A stretch of DNA of 64,000 nt, taken from the NCBI GenBank assembly GCA_028285085.1, contig JANQQI010000129.1:30641-94640 (forward strand), read 5' to 3'. A model generated the notes under the pieces. It ran no database searches. It was not told where the DNA came from and was given only the letters and a program-made list of their open reading frames with translations. This DNA comes from Saprospiraceae bacterium. GTDB taxonomy: Bacteria > Bacteroidota > Bacteroidia > Chitinophagales > Saprospiraceae. This document shows, piece by piece, positions 53,310 to 61,741 of the stretch (position 1 is its first letter; every line of letters begins with the position of its first letter). Made by a program: the position numbers and the translations under genes.

Positions 53310-53619
53310 TCGTATAAAAATGAGAACGGAGATAGTGATTTTATAACGTTATACTGCCAAGATAGGGAAAAAACCTAGACAGCAAAAGGGAAAAAACCTT
53401 AAACCTGAAGCATATTTCTTTGATTATCAAAAAGATAGGAGTCTCGACGAATAAAAATACAACAATATAAAGACTTGATTTTCAAAATAGTGTTTAGATA
53501 TGCTGTTTACGTAGATATAGAAAATCTTAGTCGCCATCGTAGTGTTATGTCACTTGGTTCAGGATAATTTTTAACACTTAAATTTTTACTGATGCTCCCT
53601 CTGTCTCCATTAATCCTCT
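53310..53619. other. Non-coding spacer with a tandem 13-base repeat
   Basis: No further gene is seen. AGGGAAAAAACCT occurs twice (53364-53376 and 53387-53399), 23 bases apart. The rest is AT-rich. I see no strong terminator for the peptide gene. Confidence 0.4.
53364..53399 (+). repeat. Direct repeat AGGGAAAAAACCT x2
   Basis: Two exact 13-base copies have start points 23 bases apart, about two helical turns, 55-90 bases downstream of the GG-peptide stop. The spacing would suit a dimeric DNA-binding protein, but it could be chance in AT-rich DNA. Confidence 0.5.
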
Positions 53620-54936
53620 TCACAATTGATACACCTGCCCTTCAAAGAGCAAGCTCATCGGCACTAGCAATTCCCCCGTCCATTCTCCGAAAATACCAAC
53701 TGGATGGCCACCGCTGATGGCCAAAATGCGCCAGCCCGTCTGCTCACGATTGAGGAGCTCTACGCGCTTATGCTCTGCATCAATCAAAAATAAGCGGTCG
53801 TTATCCAATGCAGGGACCATTTGATCTAACAAACAAGGAAAATCCAATAGCCAAGGATTTTCTGACACCGCCTCGGCGTAGGCGGCAAGGAAGGTAGCAC
53901 AGGATTGATAGCCCGTAGGCAGCTCCATTAAGGCAATGGAGCTATTTTGAGCCTTGACGATAGCACGTAGAGGAAAAGCCGAGGGATAATAGATCAAATC
54001 CGCATTGAAGGCTTGGCCGAGTCGATAGGTTATCGGGTAGCTAGCTTCACCAAAACTGAATTCGAGCAGCAGCGCCCAGCGTTGCGCACGTGTGCCGTAT
54101 AACCAGGTACGGCGGAAATTCAGATTATCGTCGATACCTTCAAGAATGCCTAGTACCAACCAGTCGTCAGCAACTGCAGGGAGCGTGAGCAAGCTATCCT
54201 TGCGCGTCGTGACTCCTGCGACGTTAAGCAATTCATTTTGCAGGGGCTGCGGTAAAGTCTCCAATCGCCGAAATCCTTTAATCACGAGATATAGCTGAGC
54301 AAATTCGGCTAGCATGCGCTCTGGCCACTCCGTATTGGCGCCGAGCAAAAGTGGCATCCGTTTGAGTCGGCTGGCAAGCCCTCCAAGCTGGGCGTCGACC
54401 ATTCGTGCTGAGATATTTTGCCAAAAAGAATAATTCTGAACTTCGATAGTGGCCAGTCCTTGTCGAATTCGGTCGAGTAACCAAATTTCGAGATCATCCA
54501 GCCCTTGTTTCATTAAGCCAAGGCGGCGCTCCCAATTACGGGCTTTACGTAATTCGGCCTCGGTTGGTGCAGGGGGCGATGGTTCTGCGGGAGCTTCCTC
54601 AAGCTTACTACCCCGCTTTTCCAACCAATTGCTCACCCAATCCGGGTAATCGTTCGTCACGCGAAAAGCCTCTGATTGCTCACCGTAAATGAGGAAGAGT
54701 CCTATCGCATGTTTACAGGGAAATTTTCGACTAGGGCAGGTACAACTAAAAGCTGGTCCTTGTAGATCAATTTGCGTGCGGTAACGGGTCGTTCCACTTC
54801 CCTGATATTCTCCCCAAATCACCCGTGGATTGCCCGCTAAATTCTGCCACTTTCGCACCGTAGCCACCCCTTTTGCCCGATCCGCAGTATTGTTATCGGG
54901 GGCAAAGGATAGCATTTGTTCGGCGGTCCAGGACAA
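53620..54936 (-). CDS. SWIM zinc-finger protein
   Basis: The 438-residue protein carries one SWIM finger, CTCPSRKFPCKH (Cys65, Cys67, Cys74, His76), a zinc-binding motif used for DNA or protein contacts. The region before it (WGEYQGSGTTRYRTQIDLQG) is the usual strand pair. The remainder is helical with no enzyme motif. In other bacteria such proteins often sit beside MoxR ATPase and VWA genes; here it stands alone. Its start is 63 bases from the stop of rnc, with the opposite order on the minus strand. Confidence 0.85.
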   Translation of the reverse strand: MSWTAEQMLSFAPDNNTADRAKGVATVRKWQNLAGNPRVIWGEYQGSGTTRYRTQIDLQGPAFSCTCPSRKFPCKHAIGLFLIYGEQSEAFRVTNDYPDWVSNWLEKRGSKLEEAPAEPSPPAPTEAELRKARNWERRLGLMKQGLDDLEIWLLDRIRQGLATIEVQNYSFWQNISARMVDAQLGGLASRLKRMPLLLGANTEWPERMLAEFAQLYLVIKGFRRLETLPQPLQNELLNVAGVTTRKDSLLTLPAVADDWLVLGILEGIDDNLNFRRTWLYGTRAQRWALLLEFSFGEASYPITYRLGQAFNADLIYYPSAFPLRAIVKAQNSSIALMELPTGYQSCATFLAAYAEAVSENPWLLDFPCLLDQMVPALDNDRLFLIDAEHKRVELLNREQTGWRILAISGGHPVGIFGEWTGELLVPMSLLFEGQVYQL

Positions 54937-54999
54937 GGGTTAGGACATTATTAGAAATGAGAAAAAGGAACGAGTAACAAAATTTTCGTTGTAGCAGTA

Positions 55000-55782
55000 T
55001 TAATCCTCTTCTTCGGTAAGAATTCCGAGAATTTGCATCGCCTTTTCCGAGGCTGTCTGCTCGGCACTTTTCTTATTGAAATCATCCGCAGTCGCCAACT
55101 TCTTGCCATCAATCATCACTGCGACTTTAAAACGATCACGTTTCTCAAATTTGTACTTCGCGAGCATCTTGTAAGTAACAATTTGCCCGTTTTTCTGGCA
55201 CCATTCAAGTAGCTGGCTCTTGTAATTATCGTCAAAGGTTTCCAATTCGTGAATATCAAGATAACCCCGTAAGATACGATTCACTACGTAGCGCTTCGTT
55301 CCGTGATAGCCGCGTTCCAGATAAACGGCGCCAACTAAGGCCTCCAATGCATTTCCGAGCATCGAGCGACTCAGTCGGGTATTGTTAAATTCACTCAACA
55401 GCATATCCAGTCCCATCTTGTCCGCAATTTTGTTGAGAGATTTACGCTTTACAATTTTAGAGCGCATCTTCGTCAAGAAACCTTCATCGCTATTGGGGTA
55501 CTTTTTAAAAAGATATTCCGCTACAATGGTGCCCAATACAGCATCACCGAGATACTCCAGGCGTTCATTGCTCTGGATTGCATACAGCTTTTCCGTAGAG
55601 GTCGATTTGTGATAAAAAGCGAGCTTAAACAAATTGAGATTAGAAGGGATAAAACCCAAAAGCCTGCGCAACCGCTTAGCCAGATCCCGGTCAGGCGAGA
55701 TGTAATAGTTGTAAAACTTGAATATAAACTTCAAAAGCCAGGCATTAAATCCGCTGGTGATCAGGCTGTAACCACAATGCAT
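55000..55782 (-). CDS. rnc: Ribonuclease III
   Basis: RNase III cuts double-stranded RNA in rRNA processing and mRNA control. The catalytic signature NERLEYLGDAVLGTIVAEYL (about 90-110) is intact, with the second acidic site in MLGNALEALVGAVYLERGY. The C-terminal dsRBD is present (YKSQLLEWCQKNGQIVTYKM through KKSAEQTASEKAMQIL). The 260-residue product has an N-terminal extension of about 40 residues compared with E. coli, typical for this phylum. It lies downstream of acpP-fabF, a common arrangement. A large inverted repeat lies just upstream. Confidence 0.95.
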   Translation of the reverse strand: MHCGYSLITSGFNAWLLKFIFKFYNYYISPDRDLAKRLRRLLGFIPSNLNLFKLAFYHKSTSTEKLYAIQSNERLEYLGDAVLGTIVAEYLFKKYPNSDEGFLTKMRSKIVKRKSLNKIADKMGLDMLLSEFNNTRLSRSMLGNALEALVGAVYLERGYHGTKRYVVNRILRGYLDIHELETFDDNYKSQLLEWCQKNGQIVTYKMLAKYKFEKRDRFKVAVMIDGKKLATADDFNKKSAEQTASEKAMQILGILTEEED

Positions 55783-55935
55783 GGACTACTAGGAACGGTA
55801 TTGCCATGTGTACGTAAAACCATCGGTAACAACTTCCCGGAAGTTGACTAAACCTAAGGTCAAAATAGAAATGGGATCAATTGTCCCGCACCTCTCGCTT
55901 GCTAATCCAAAGAGGTGAACTTTCAAGCTAGAATC

Positions 55936-56008
55936 ACTTCGTGCAGTTTTCGCAGTTTGGTTACAACCTGATTACCAAATTAGATTTAATAATAAAACTG
56001 CACGAAGT
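55936..56008 (-). repeat. Nested inverted repeat between fabF and rnc
   Basis: Perfect 15-base arms, ACTTCGTGCAGTTTT (55936-55950) and AAAACTGCACGAAGT (55994-56008), enclose 43 bases that contain a second inner pair, TTTGGT and ACCAAA. As RNA this forms a long interrupted stem about 150 bases upstream of the rnc start. There is no T-run directly after it on the minus strand. It resembles an RNase III-type substrate, so autoregulation of rnc is an attractive but unproven idea. Confidence 0.6.
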
Positions 56009-56082
56009 ATAGTGTATTATTAACAAGGACTTTGCCGGGTGTCAAATCATGTCGAAGCATTAACGACACCCTTAAGTTTGTC

Positions 56083-57333
56083 CTACGATTCAAATCGTTT
56101 GAAAATCACCGAAGAATTGTGTCCGCCAAATCCAAAGGTATTACTCAAAATGGCGTTCACTTGCCGCTCCTGTGCCTCATTAAAGGTCAGATTCAGACGG
56201 CTATCAATATCCGGATCATCCGTAAAGTGGTTGATCGTCGGTGGTATAAAATTGTGCTGGATAGCCAAAATTCCAGCAATAGCTTCAATAGCTCCTGCAG
56301 CTCCTAACAAATGTCCGGTCATGGACTTCGTTGAGCTAATATTTATTTTATAGGCATGCTCGCCAAAAACCTTGAGAATCGCCTTTGTTTCGGCAATATC
56401 GCCCAAGGGTGTTGAGGTGCCGTGTACGTTTACGTAATCAATGTCTTCAGGATTCATTTTGGCGTCATTAAGTGCCATTTTCATGACATTCCGGGCGCCC
56501 AGTCCTTCGGGATGAGGCGCTGTAATATGGTGTGCATCCGCAGTAGCACCCGCCCCAACAATCTCAGCAATGATATTCGCACCGCGTTTTTTTGCAAACT
56601 CGTATTCTTCCAGAATGATCGCACCACTACCTTCGCCAAGCACAAAACCATCGCGATCCAGATCAAAAGGTCGAGAAGCGGTCAGGTAATCATCATTGCG
56701 CGTAGAAAGAGCTTTCATCGCGTTGAAACCACCAATTCCCGCGTGAGTAACTGTTGCTTCTGAACCACCGGAGACAACCACATCGGCCCGGCCCAAGCGA
56801 ATATAGTCAAAAGCGTTACTAATAGCGTGCGAAGACGAGGCACAAGCTGATACGGTAGCGTAATTGACACCACGAAAGCCATATTTCATCGAGATATGCC
56901 CCGCCGCAATATCCGAAATCATTTTCGGAATCATAAATGGATTATAGCGCGGTACGCCATTACCAACAGCAAAAGCCTCGATTTCACGTTCCAAAGAGTA
57001 TAATCCGCCGATCCCCGATCCCCAGATCACACCTACACGATCCAAATCGAGTTGATCAACATCCAAACCACTCATCTTCACCGCTTCCTCGGCGGTAACT
57101 AAAGCGTATTGTGTGAAGGGATCTAAGCGACGTGCTTCCCGGCGCTCAATACCGTATTCTTCAGGTTTAAAATCTTTGACTTCGCAGGCAAACTGCGTTT
57201 TGAATTGACTAGCGTCAAAATGGGTAATTGGATTTGCACCACTAACGCCTTTCTTCAAGCCTTCCAAATATCCCTGAACACCATTACCGATGGGGGTTAA
57301 AGCTCCAATTCCGGTGACAACGACCCTTTTCAT
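56083..57333 (-). CDS. fabF: 3-oxoacyl-ACP synthase II
   Basis: FabF extends acyl-ACP with malonyl-ACP in fatty acid synthesis. The Cys-His-His triad is clear: ATVSACASSSHAI (nucleophile), VNVHGTSTPLGD and STKSMTGHLLGAAGAIEA. The 416-residue length and N-terminus MKRVVVTGIGALTPIGNG are standard. It lies downstream of acpP, from which it is separated by a terminator, and has hairpins close to its start. Confidence 0.97.
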   Translation of the reverse strand: MKRVVVTGIGALTPIGNGVQGYLEGLKKGVSGANPITHFDASQFKTQFACEVKDFKPEEYGIERREARRLDPFTQYALVTAEEAVKMSGLDVDQLDLDRVGVIWGSGIGGLYSLEREIEAFAVGNGVPRYNPFMIPKMISDIAAGHISMKYGFRGVNYATVSACASSSHAISNAFDYIRLGRADVVVSGGSEATVTHAGIGGFNAMKALSTRNDDYLTASRPFDLDRDGFVLGEGSGAIILEEYEFAKKRGANIIAEIVGAGATADAHHITAPHPEGLGARNVMKMALNDAKMNPEDIDYVNVHGTSTPLGDIAETKAILKVFGEHAYKINISSTKSMTGHLLGAAGAIEAIAGILAIQHNFIPPTINHFTDDPDIDSRLNLTFNEAQERQVNAILSNTFGFGGHNSSVIFKRFES

Positions 57334-57360
57334 ATTAATCCGAATAATTTGGTGGATAGA

Positions 57361-57394
57361 CAGGCTGTCTGATCAGCCTGACGGGAGATTCCCG
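57361..57394 (-). promoter_or_regulatory. Tandem hairpins in the fabF leader
   Basis: CAGGCTG/CAGCCTG (57361-57367 with 57374-57380) and CGGGA/TCCCG (57382-57386 with 57390-57394) lie 28-61 bases before the fabF ATG. No ribosomal or riboswitch family is recognised. They may affect translation or attenuation. Confidence 0.3.
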
Positions 57395-57626
57395 CTTTAT
57401 TGAGTAGGTTTCCTTTCTCCTCCAACAAACCCTGCAATTGATTAGAAAAAAGTGATCATAACTGTATTAGCCTTCGATCCAACTTTTTCCCAGTTATTGT
57501 AATGCCAGATTTATCGAAAATCCCTTTGTCTCGATTTACGCCCAATTTTTAAAGCATTGATGCGTAAGAACGAAGCTATTAGCATTCAATTAATGTGCTT
57601 TAAACCCTAAAAGCTTCTGAAAAAAA

Positions 57627-57663
57627 GCCACAAATTAGGTCAACAAGTCACCTAATTTGTGGC
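57627..57663 (-). terminator. Terminator after acpP
   Basis: A perfect 14-bp stem (GCCACAAATTAGGT at 57627-57640 with ACCTAATTTGTGGC at 57650-57663) and a 9-base loop are followed on the minus strand by TTTTTT. It lies between acpP and fabF, so fabF needs read-through or its own promoter, allowing acpP to be expressed more strongly. Confidence 0.8.
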
Positions 57664-57727
57664 CGGAATAACTTAAATGCAGTATTTATCTTGCATCATA
57701 ATCAATCATTCCAAGCAAAGTGAATAC

Positions 57728-57964
57728 TTATGCGAGTTCGCCTGTCAGGTATTCAACCGCCTGGCCTACAGTCGTAATATTTTCAGCTTGTTCATCGGGT
57801 ATAGAGAGATCAAATTCTTTTTCGAACTCCATGATCAATTCCACGGTATCCAGTGAATCTGCTCCTAAATCGTTAGTGAAACTAGCCTCTGGTGTGACCT
57901 CTGAAGTATCAACACCCAATTTGTCAACGATGATTTTAGTTACTCTTTCTGCAATGTTTGACAT
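57728..57964 (-). CDS. acpP: Acyl carrier protein
   Basis: ACP carries growing acyl chains on phosphopantetheine. The 78-residue acidic protein has the modification site Ser in [20 protein letters not shown]. The N-terminus [19 protein letters not shown] and overall length are standard. It is the first gene of the acpP-fabF-rnc group. Confidence 0.97.
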   Translation of the reverse strand: MSNIAERVTKIIVDKLGVDTSEVTPEASFTNDLGADSLDTVELIMEFEKEFDLSIPDEQAENITTVGQAVEYLTGELA

Positions 57965-58058
57965 ATTTGTACATTTTTATATCTGTCTTTTCGCCGTTTA
58001 AGGCATAGGCTGTATCTTGATTTTTGACAGTGACAGACAGGGTTTAGTAAATGCACTG

Positions 58059-58090
58059 CAAAGTAAATTATTAGTCAAGTGATAACCAAA
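58059..58090 (-). promoter_or_regulatory. Promoter of acpP
   Basis: On the minus strand TTTG (58090-58087), a 20-base spacer and TTACTTTG (58066-58059) match the Bacteroidota consensus with one mismatch in the -7 box. The predicted start gives a leader of about 90 nt before acpP. Confidence 0.55.
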
Positions 58091-58485
58091 GTTTTTTTCG
58101 ACTTTTTTACCGTCAGTGCTTGAATACAGGATGCTTGAGCAGCGCGAATTTTCGCCAAGGGTGATCTTAGGAAAAGCCTGAACAAAAATAATTTTTGCCC
58201 GGTTTTGGGATTTGCGGGGATAGCCGTACTTTTATTTTTAATAATTTATTGTAAAAAGTACACTAATTCCCGATATCCGGCCTAGCTTTGGCTTCAAATC
58301 ACCTATTCGAAAGGCGCTCGTTCATCCGTTTAAATAGACGCCGAATCATCGTAAGGGATACAATTTTTAACTTTTCTTTAAGAAGATGTTACTAAAAAAA
58401 CACCCAAACGGTCTACGAGTTGTTCTTTTCTAACTATTCAATTCACTTACGAAGTATTAAAACAACTTCGAACAATATCACCAAA
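58091..58485. other. Spacer between acpP and pyk
   Basis: No gene is seen. A short hairpin, CGAAGT (58450-58455) with ACTTCG (58465-58470), lies 15 bases before the pyk ATG and overlaps the likely ribosome-binding region. No promoter for pyk could be assigned with confidence. Confidence 0.35.
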
Positions 58486-59922
58486 ATGGAAATTGTAGAT
58501 CATCAGAATACAAAAATTGTTGCTACCGTTGGACCTGCCTCTAGTTCTTACGACAATCTCCTGAGTCTGGTTAAAGCCGGCGTCAATGTTTTTCGCCTCA
58601 ATTTTTCGCACGGTTCCCACGCTGATCACCTCAAAGTGATCAATCACATCAATTATATCAACGAGAAGTATAATCTTCACGTTAGTATTCTGGCCGATTT
58701 GCAAGGTCCCAAACTTCGGGTCGGGAAGATTGAAAATAATGCCCTTCCCCTGCAACCCGATGACGTGGTCACTTTCGTGAATGAGGAATGTATGGGAACG
58801 ATGGAGAGTATTTATATGAGTTATCAGCAGTTTCCGCAAGATGTCAAAATTGGTGAGCGTGTCTTGATAGATGATGGTAAGCTCGTATTCGAAGTCATCG
58901 AAACGAATGGAAAAGATACGGTGAAACTCAAGGTGCTGTATGGTGGCATCCTTTCTTCCAATAAAGGGGTTAACCTTCCTAATACTAGTATTTCACTACC
59001 TTCATTGACGGCCAAAGACGAAGTTGATCTGGATTTCATCCTTGATCAACCCTCTATCAATTGGATTGCCTTATCCTTCGTGCGAACGGCCAAGGACATC
59101 AAAGATTTACGCAAAAAAGTAGAAGCGCGTGGTCATTCTGCCAAATTGATCGCCAAGATCGAAAAGCCCGAGGCCATCGAGCGCATCGATAAGATCATCA
59201 AAGCGTCTAATGCGATCATGGTAGCTCGGGGTGATTTGGGGATTGAGGTGCCTCTCGAAAGATTGCCTTTGCTCCAAAAAGAGATCATTAATAAATGTAT
59301 CCAACGGGCTCGCCCGGTCATTGTGGCCACGCATATGATGGATAGCATGATCAAGCAACCGATCCCGACACGGGCGGAAATCACAGATGTGGCTAATGCG
59401 GTACTCGACGGTGCTGACGCCGTGATGCTTAGCGGTGAGACCTCTGTAGGTGCTCATCCCGTTAAGGTGGTTGAAGCCATGAATAAGATCATCGAGGAAG
59501 CCGAAAAAGTCTATTCTATCCGCGGGCGACGGCCAAAACCAAGCCCTAAGAGCCGTACCTTTCTCTCGGATGCGGTGTGCTTCAATGCTGCCAAGACCGC
59601 CGAAGAGATTAGTGCCAAAGCCATTATCGGAATGACTAGCTCGGGCTACACGGCCTTTAAAGTGTCAAGCTACCGACCGGCCTGCGAAATCTGTATTTTC
59701 TCCGATCGGCATCATATGCTCGCAACGCTGAGTCTGGTATGGGGCGTACGCTGTTTTTACTACGATAAGTTTACCACGACCGATGATACGATCAGCGATG
59801 TCACCGAAATTTTGAAAGTGGAAAAACGGGTTGAACCCGGCGAGGTGATTGTCAATACCGGCAGTATGCCACTGCATCGTCGCCATCGCACCAACATGCT
59901 CAAGGTGACCGTTATCGAATAA
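58486..59922 (+). CDS. pyk: Pyruvate kinase
   Basis: Pyruvate kinase converts PEP and ADP to pyruvate and ATP. The frame is open from 58420, but the ATG at 58486 (MEIVDHQNTKIVATVGPASS) gives the family start and 478 residues. Motifs are VFRLNFSHGSHADH, ILADLQGPKLRVG, the active-site block AKIEKPEAIERIDKIIKASN, MVARGDLGIEVPLERLP and HMMDSMIKQPIPTRAEITDV. The C-terminal allosteric domain is complete (FNAAKTAEEISAKAIIGMTS). Confidence 0.96.
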   Translation: MEIVDHQNTKIVATVGPASSSYDNLLSLVKAGVNVFRLNFSHGSHADHLKVINHINYINEKYNLHVSILADLQGPKLRVGKIENNALPLQPDDVVTFVNEECMGTMESIYMSYQQFPQDVKIGERVLIDDGKLVFEVIETNGKDTVKLKVLYGGILSSNKGVNLPNTSISLPSLTAKDEVDLDFILDQPSINWIALSFVRTAKDIKDLRKKVEARGHSAKLIAKIEKPEAIERIDKIIKASNAIMVARGDLGIEVPLERLPLLQKEIINKCIQRARPVIVATHMMDSMIKQPIPTRAEITDVANAVLDGADAVMLSGETSVGAHPVKVVEAMNKIIEEAEKVYSIRGRRPKPSPKSRTFLSDAVCFNAAKTAEEISAKAIIGMTSSGYTAFKVSSYRPACEICIFSDRHHMLATLSLVWGVRCFYYDKFTTTDDTISDVTEILKVEKRVEPGEVIVNTGSMPLHRRHRTNMLKVTVIE

Positions 59923-59930
59923 TTCAACAA

Positions 59931-60422
59931 TTATTTGTCTAAGCTTAGATAGTTTTGGGAACTGGCTTCGTCGATCACAATGGTATCGCTTAGGCTATCG
60001 TGCCAGCCGCGGTCGCCCAAGAATGATAAGGTATTGAAAGGAATTACCCGAGCGGCGGAGCGACCGAGGTATTGTAGAAAAGTAGGGGGCTGTCCCCGCC
60101 TACTCCGACAAAGCACTCGTGTCCGTGTCAGATACTTCCCAATCGTTTTACCATCTAAAAAGTATTCCTGTGCGGTGTAAAAGATGATGTAGAGCAGGTT
60201 AGATACCAGAATATCCGTCAAAAGATCAACTCCAATCAGCCAATTAATGATCGCCTCGCTACCAATAAGAGACAACAGATATCCCATGCCATACAATACG
60301 CCCATAAAAAGAATTCGATCAATGATATAATTGACAAAGCGCTTCTCTTTCGCCGCTTCGTTGATGACCACAATGCGATTTTCTTCTTCGTGAAAATGTT
60401 GGTCGAGGATATCTTGGTTCAT
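59931..60422 (-). CDS. RDD family membrane protein
   Basis: This is a small inner-membrane protein of the RDD family, whose members are linked to ion exchange or envelope stress but are functionally vague. The signature appears as KRFVNYIIDRILFMGVLYGM (Arg and Asp in the first span) with a second span LVSNLLYIIFYTAQEYFLDG, then KTIGKYLTRTRVL and RVIPFNTLSFLGDRGWHD. 163 residues. Its stop is 9 bases from that of pyk on the opposite strand. Confidence 0.82.
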   Translation of the reverse strand: MNQDILDQHFHEEENRIVVINEAAKEKRFVNYIIDRILFMGVLYGMGYLLSLIGSEAIINWLIGVDLLTDILVSNLLYIIFYTAQEYFLDGKTIGKYLTRTRVLCRSRRGQPPTFLQYLGRSAARVIPFNTLSFLGDRGWHDSLSDTIVIDEASSQNYLSLDK

Positions 60423-60558
60423 AGATTTAGCTTAAAATGGGGTTCTATTTCATTAAAGGTTGAAATAAAAATACAACAAAACAAAAGATTCACCGATGGA
60501 GCATTTCTAATTCTCCACATCACTCCTCCCCTATTCTAAATCCCTCCTACCAGATCGC

Positions 60559-60587
60559 TTTGGCTCTACCGTATTTTTCTATCTTTG
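60559..60587 (+). promoter_or_regulatory. Promoter of the nucleotidyltransferase-TPR operon
   Basis: TTTG (60559-60562), a 17-base spacer and TATCTTTG (60580-60587), followed by CG, match the phylum consensus. The start codon is about 147 bases downstream, so the leader is long; it begins with a GACAGAT/ATCTGTC hairpin (about 60595-60624). Apart from this, 60423-60733 holds no gene. Confidence 0.6.
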
Positions 60588-60733
60588 CGCCGCCGACAGA
60601 TGGAACAAACTCAAACTATCTGTCGTATCAAAAAAGTATCACCTAAACTATTGATCCGTATCGTATTACATTACAAGAGAGATAATGACATCCATTCTCC
60701 AGCGTGAGGGTCAAAAAACATAATTCATCCACA

Positions 60734-61741
60734 ATGAAAATTATCATTCCTATGGCTGGCCGGGGTTCCCGTTTACGGCCACATACCCTGACGGTTCCTA
60801 AACCCTTAGTTCCCGTTGCAGGCAAACCAATCGTACAGCGCCTGGTAGAAGATCTGACTGCCTCCTGCCCCGATCCGGTTGATGAGATCGCCTTTATTAT
60901 TGGTGATTTTGGAGATCAGGTTGAACAAGATTTGAAAAATATTGCTGAATCCCTGGGCGCCAAAGGCTCCGTTTATTATCAGAATCAACCTTTAGGGACA
61001 GCGCATGCGGTACTTTGCGCGGCGGAAAGCCTCAGTGGTCCTTGCTTTGTTGCCTTTGCGGATACACTTTTCAAAGCCAACTTCGCTTATGATCCCACAG
61101 CTGATGGCATGATATGGGTGCAAAAGGTGGAAGACCCTTCTTCTTTTGGAGTAGTAAAAGTCGATGAAAACAATCACATCACTGATTTTGTTGAAAAGTC
61201 ACCGGTCTTCGTATCCGATATGGCGATTGTTGGTATCTATTATTTCAAAGATGGAGATCGTTTAAAAAAGGAATTACAATATCTTATCGATAATGACATT
61301 AAGGATAAAGGTGAATATCAATTGACCAATGCACTCGAAAATATGAAAGGGCAGGGTCTCATCTTTAAACCCGGTACCGTAGAAGAATGGCTAGATTGTG
61401 GTAATAAGGATAACGTCATCTACACTAATCAGCGCATTCTGGAACTGAAAAAAGAGCAAGAGCAACTCGTAGCGCCATCAGCAGTATTAGAAAATGCAGT
61501 TGTGATTCCTCCTTGCTACATTGGCCCAAATACAGTGATCAAAAACGCCGTGGTGGGACCACATGTATCCGTTGGGCATAATTCACGGATCGAAAATGCC
61601 GTTATTGAGAATAGTGTAATTCAAAACCAGACTAACGTTCGGAACGCTAATCTGGAAAACTCCATGATCGGTAACCTAGTTGATTATCAGGGCAAAAAGA
61701 CCGATCTTAGTATAGGTGATTATTCAAAGTATTCCGCATGA
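60734..61741 (+). CDS. Sugar-1-phosphate nucleotidyltransferase with hexapeptide C-terminus
   Basis: This enzyme makes an NDP-sugar from a sugar-1-phosphate. The N-terminal Rossmann-like domain has MAGRGSRLRPHTLTVPKPLV (nucleotide loop and Lys), GTAHAVLCA and the DTLFKANF metal Asp. The C-terminal part (about 250-335) is a left-handed beta-helix made of hexapeptide repeats (ENAVVIPPCYIGPNTVIKNA). The ATG at 60734 is preferred over 60704 because the upstream residues do not fit. The sugar is uncertain: glucose, mannose or MurNAc/GlcNAc are possible. The stop overlaps the next ATG (ATGA), showing coupling. Confidence 0.9.
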   Translation: MKIIIPMAGRGSRLRPHTLTVPKPLVPVAGKPIVQRLVEDLTASCPDPVDEIAFIIGDFGDQVEQDLKNIAESLGAKGSVYYQNQPLGTAHAVLCAAESLSGPCFVAFADTLFKANFAYDPTADGMIWVQKVEDPSSFGVVKVDENNHITDFVEKSPVFVSDMAIVGIYYFKDGDRLKKELQYLIDNDIKDKGEYQLTNALENMKGQGLIFKPGTVEEWLDCGNKDNVIYTNQRILELKKEQEQLVAPSAVLENAVVIPPCYIGPNTVIKNAVVGPHVSVGHNSRIENAVIENSVIQNQTNVRNANLENSMIGNLVDYQGKKTDLSIGDYSKYSA

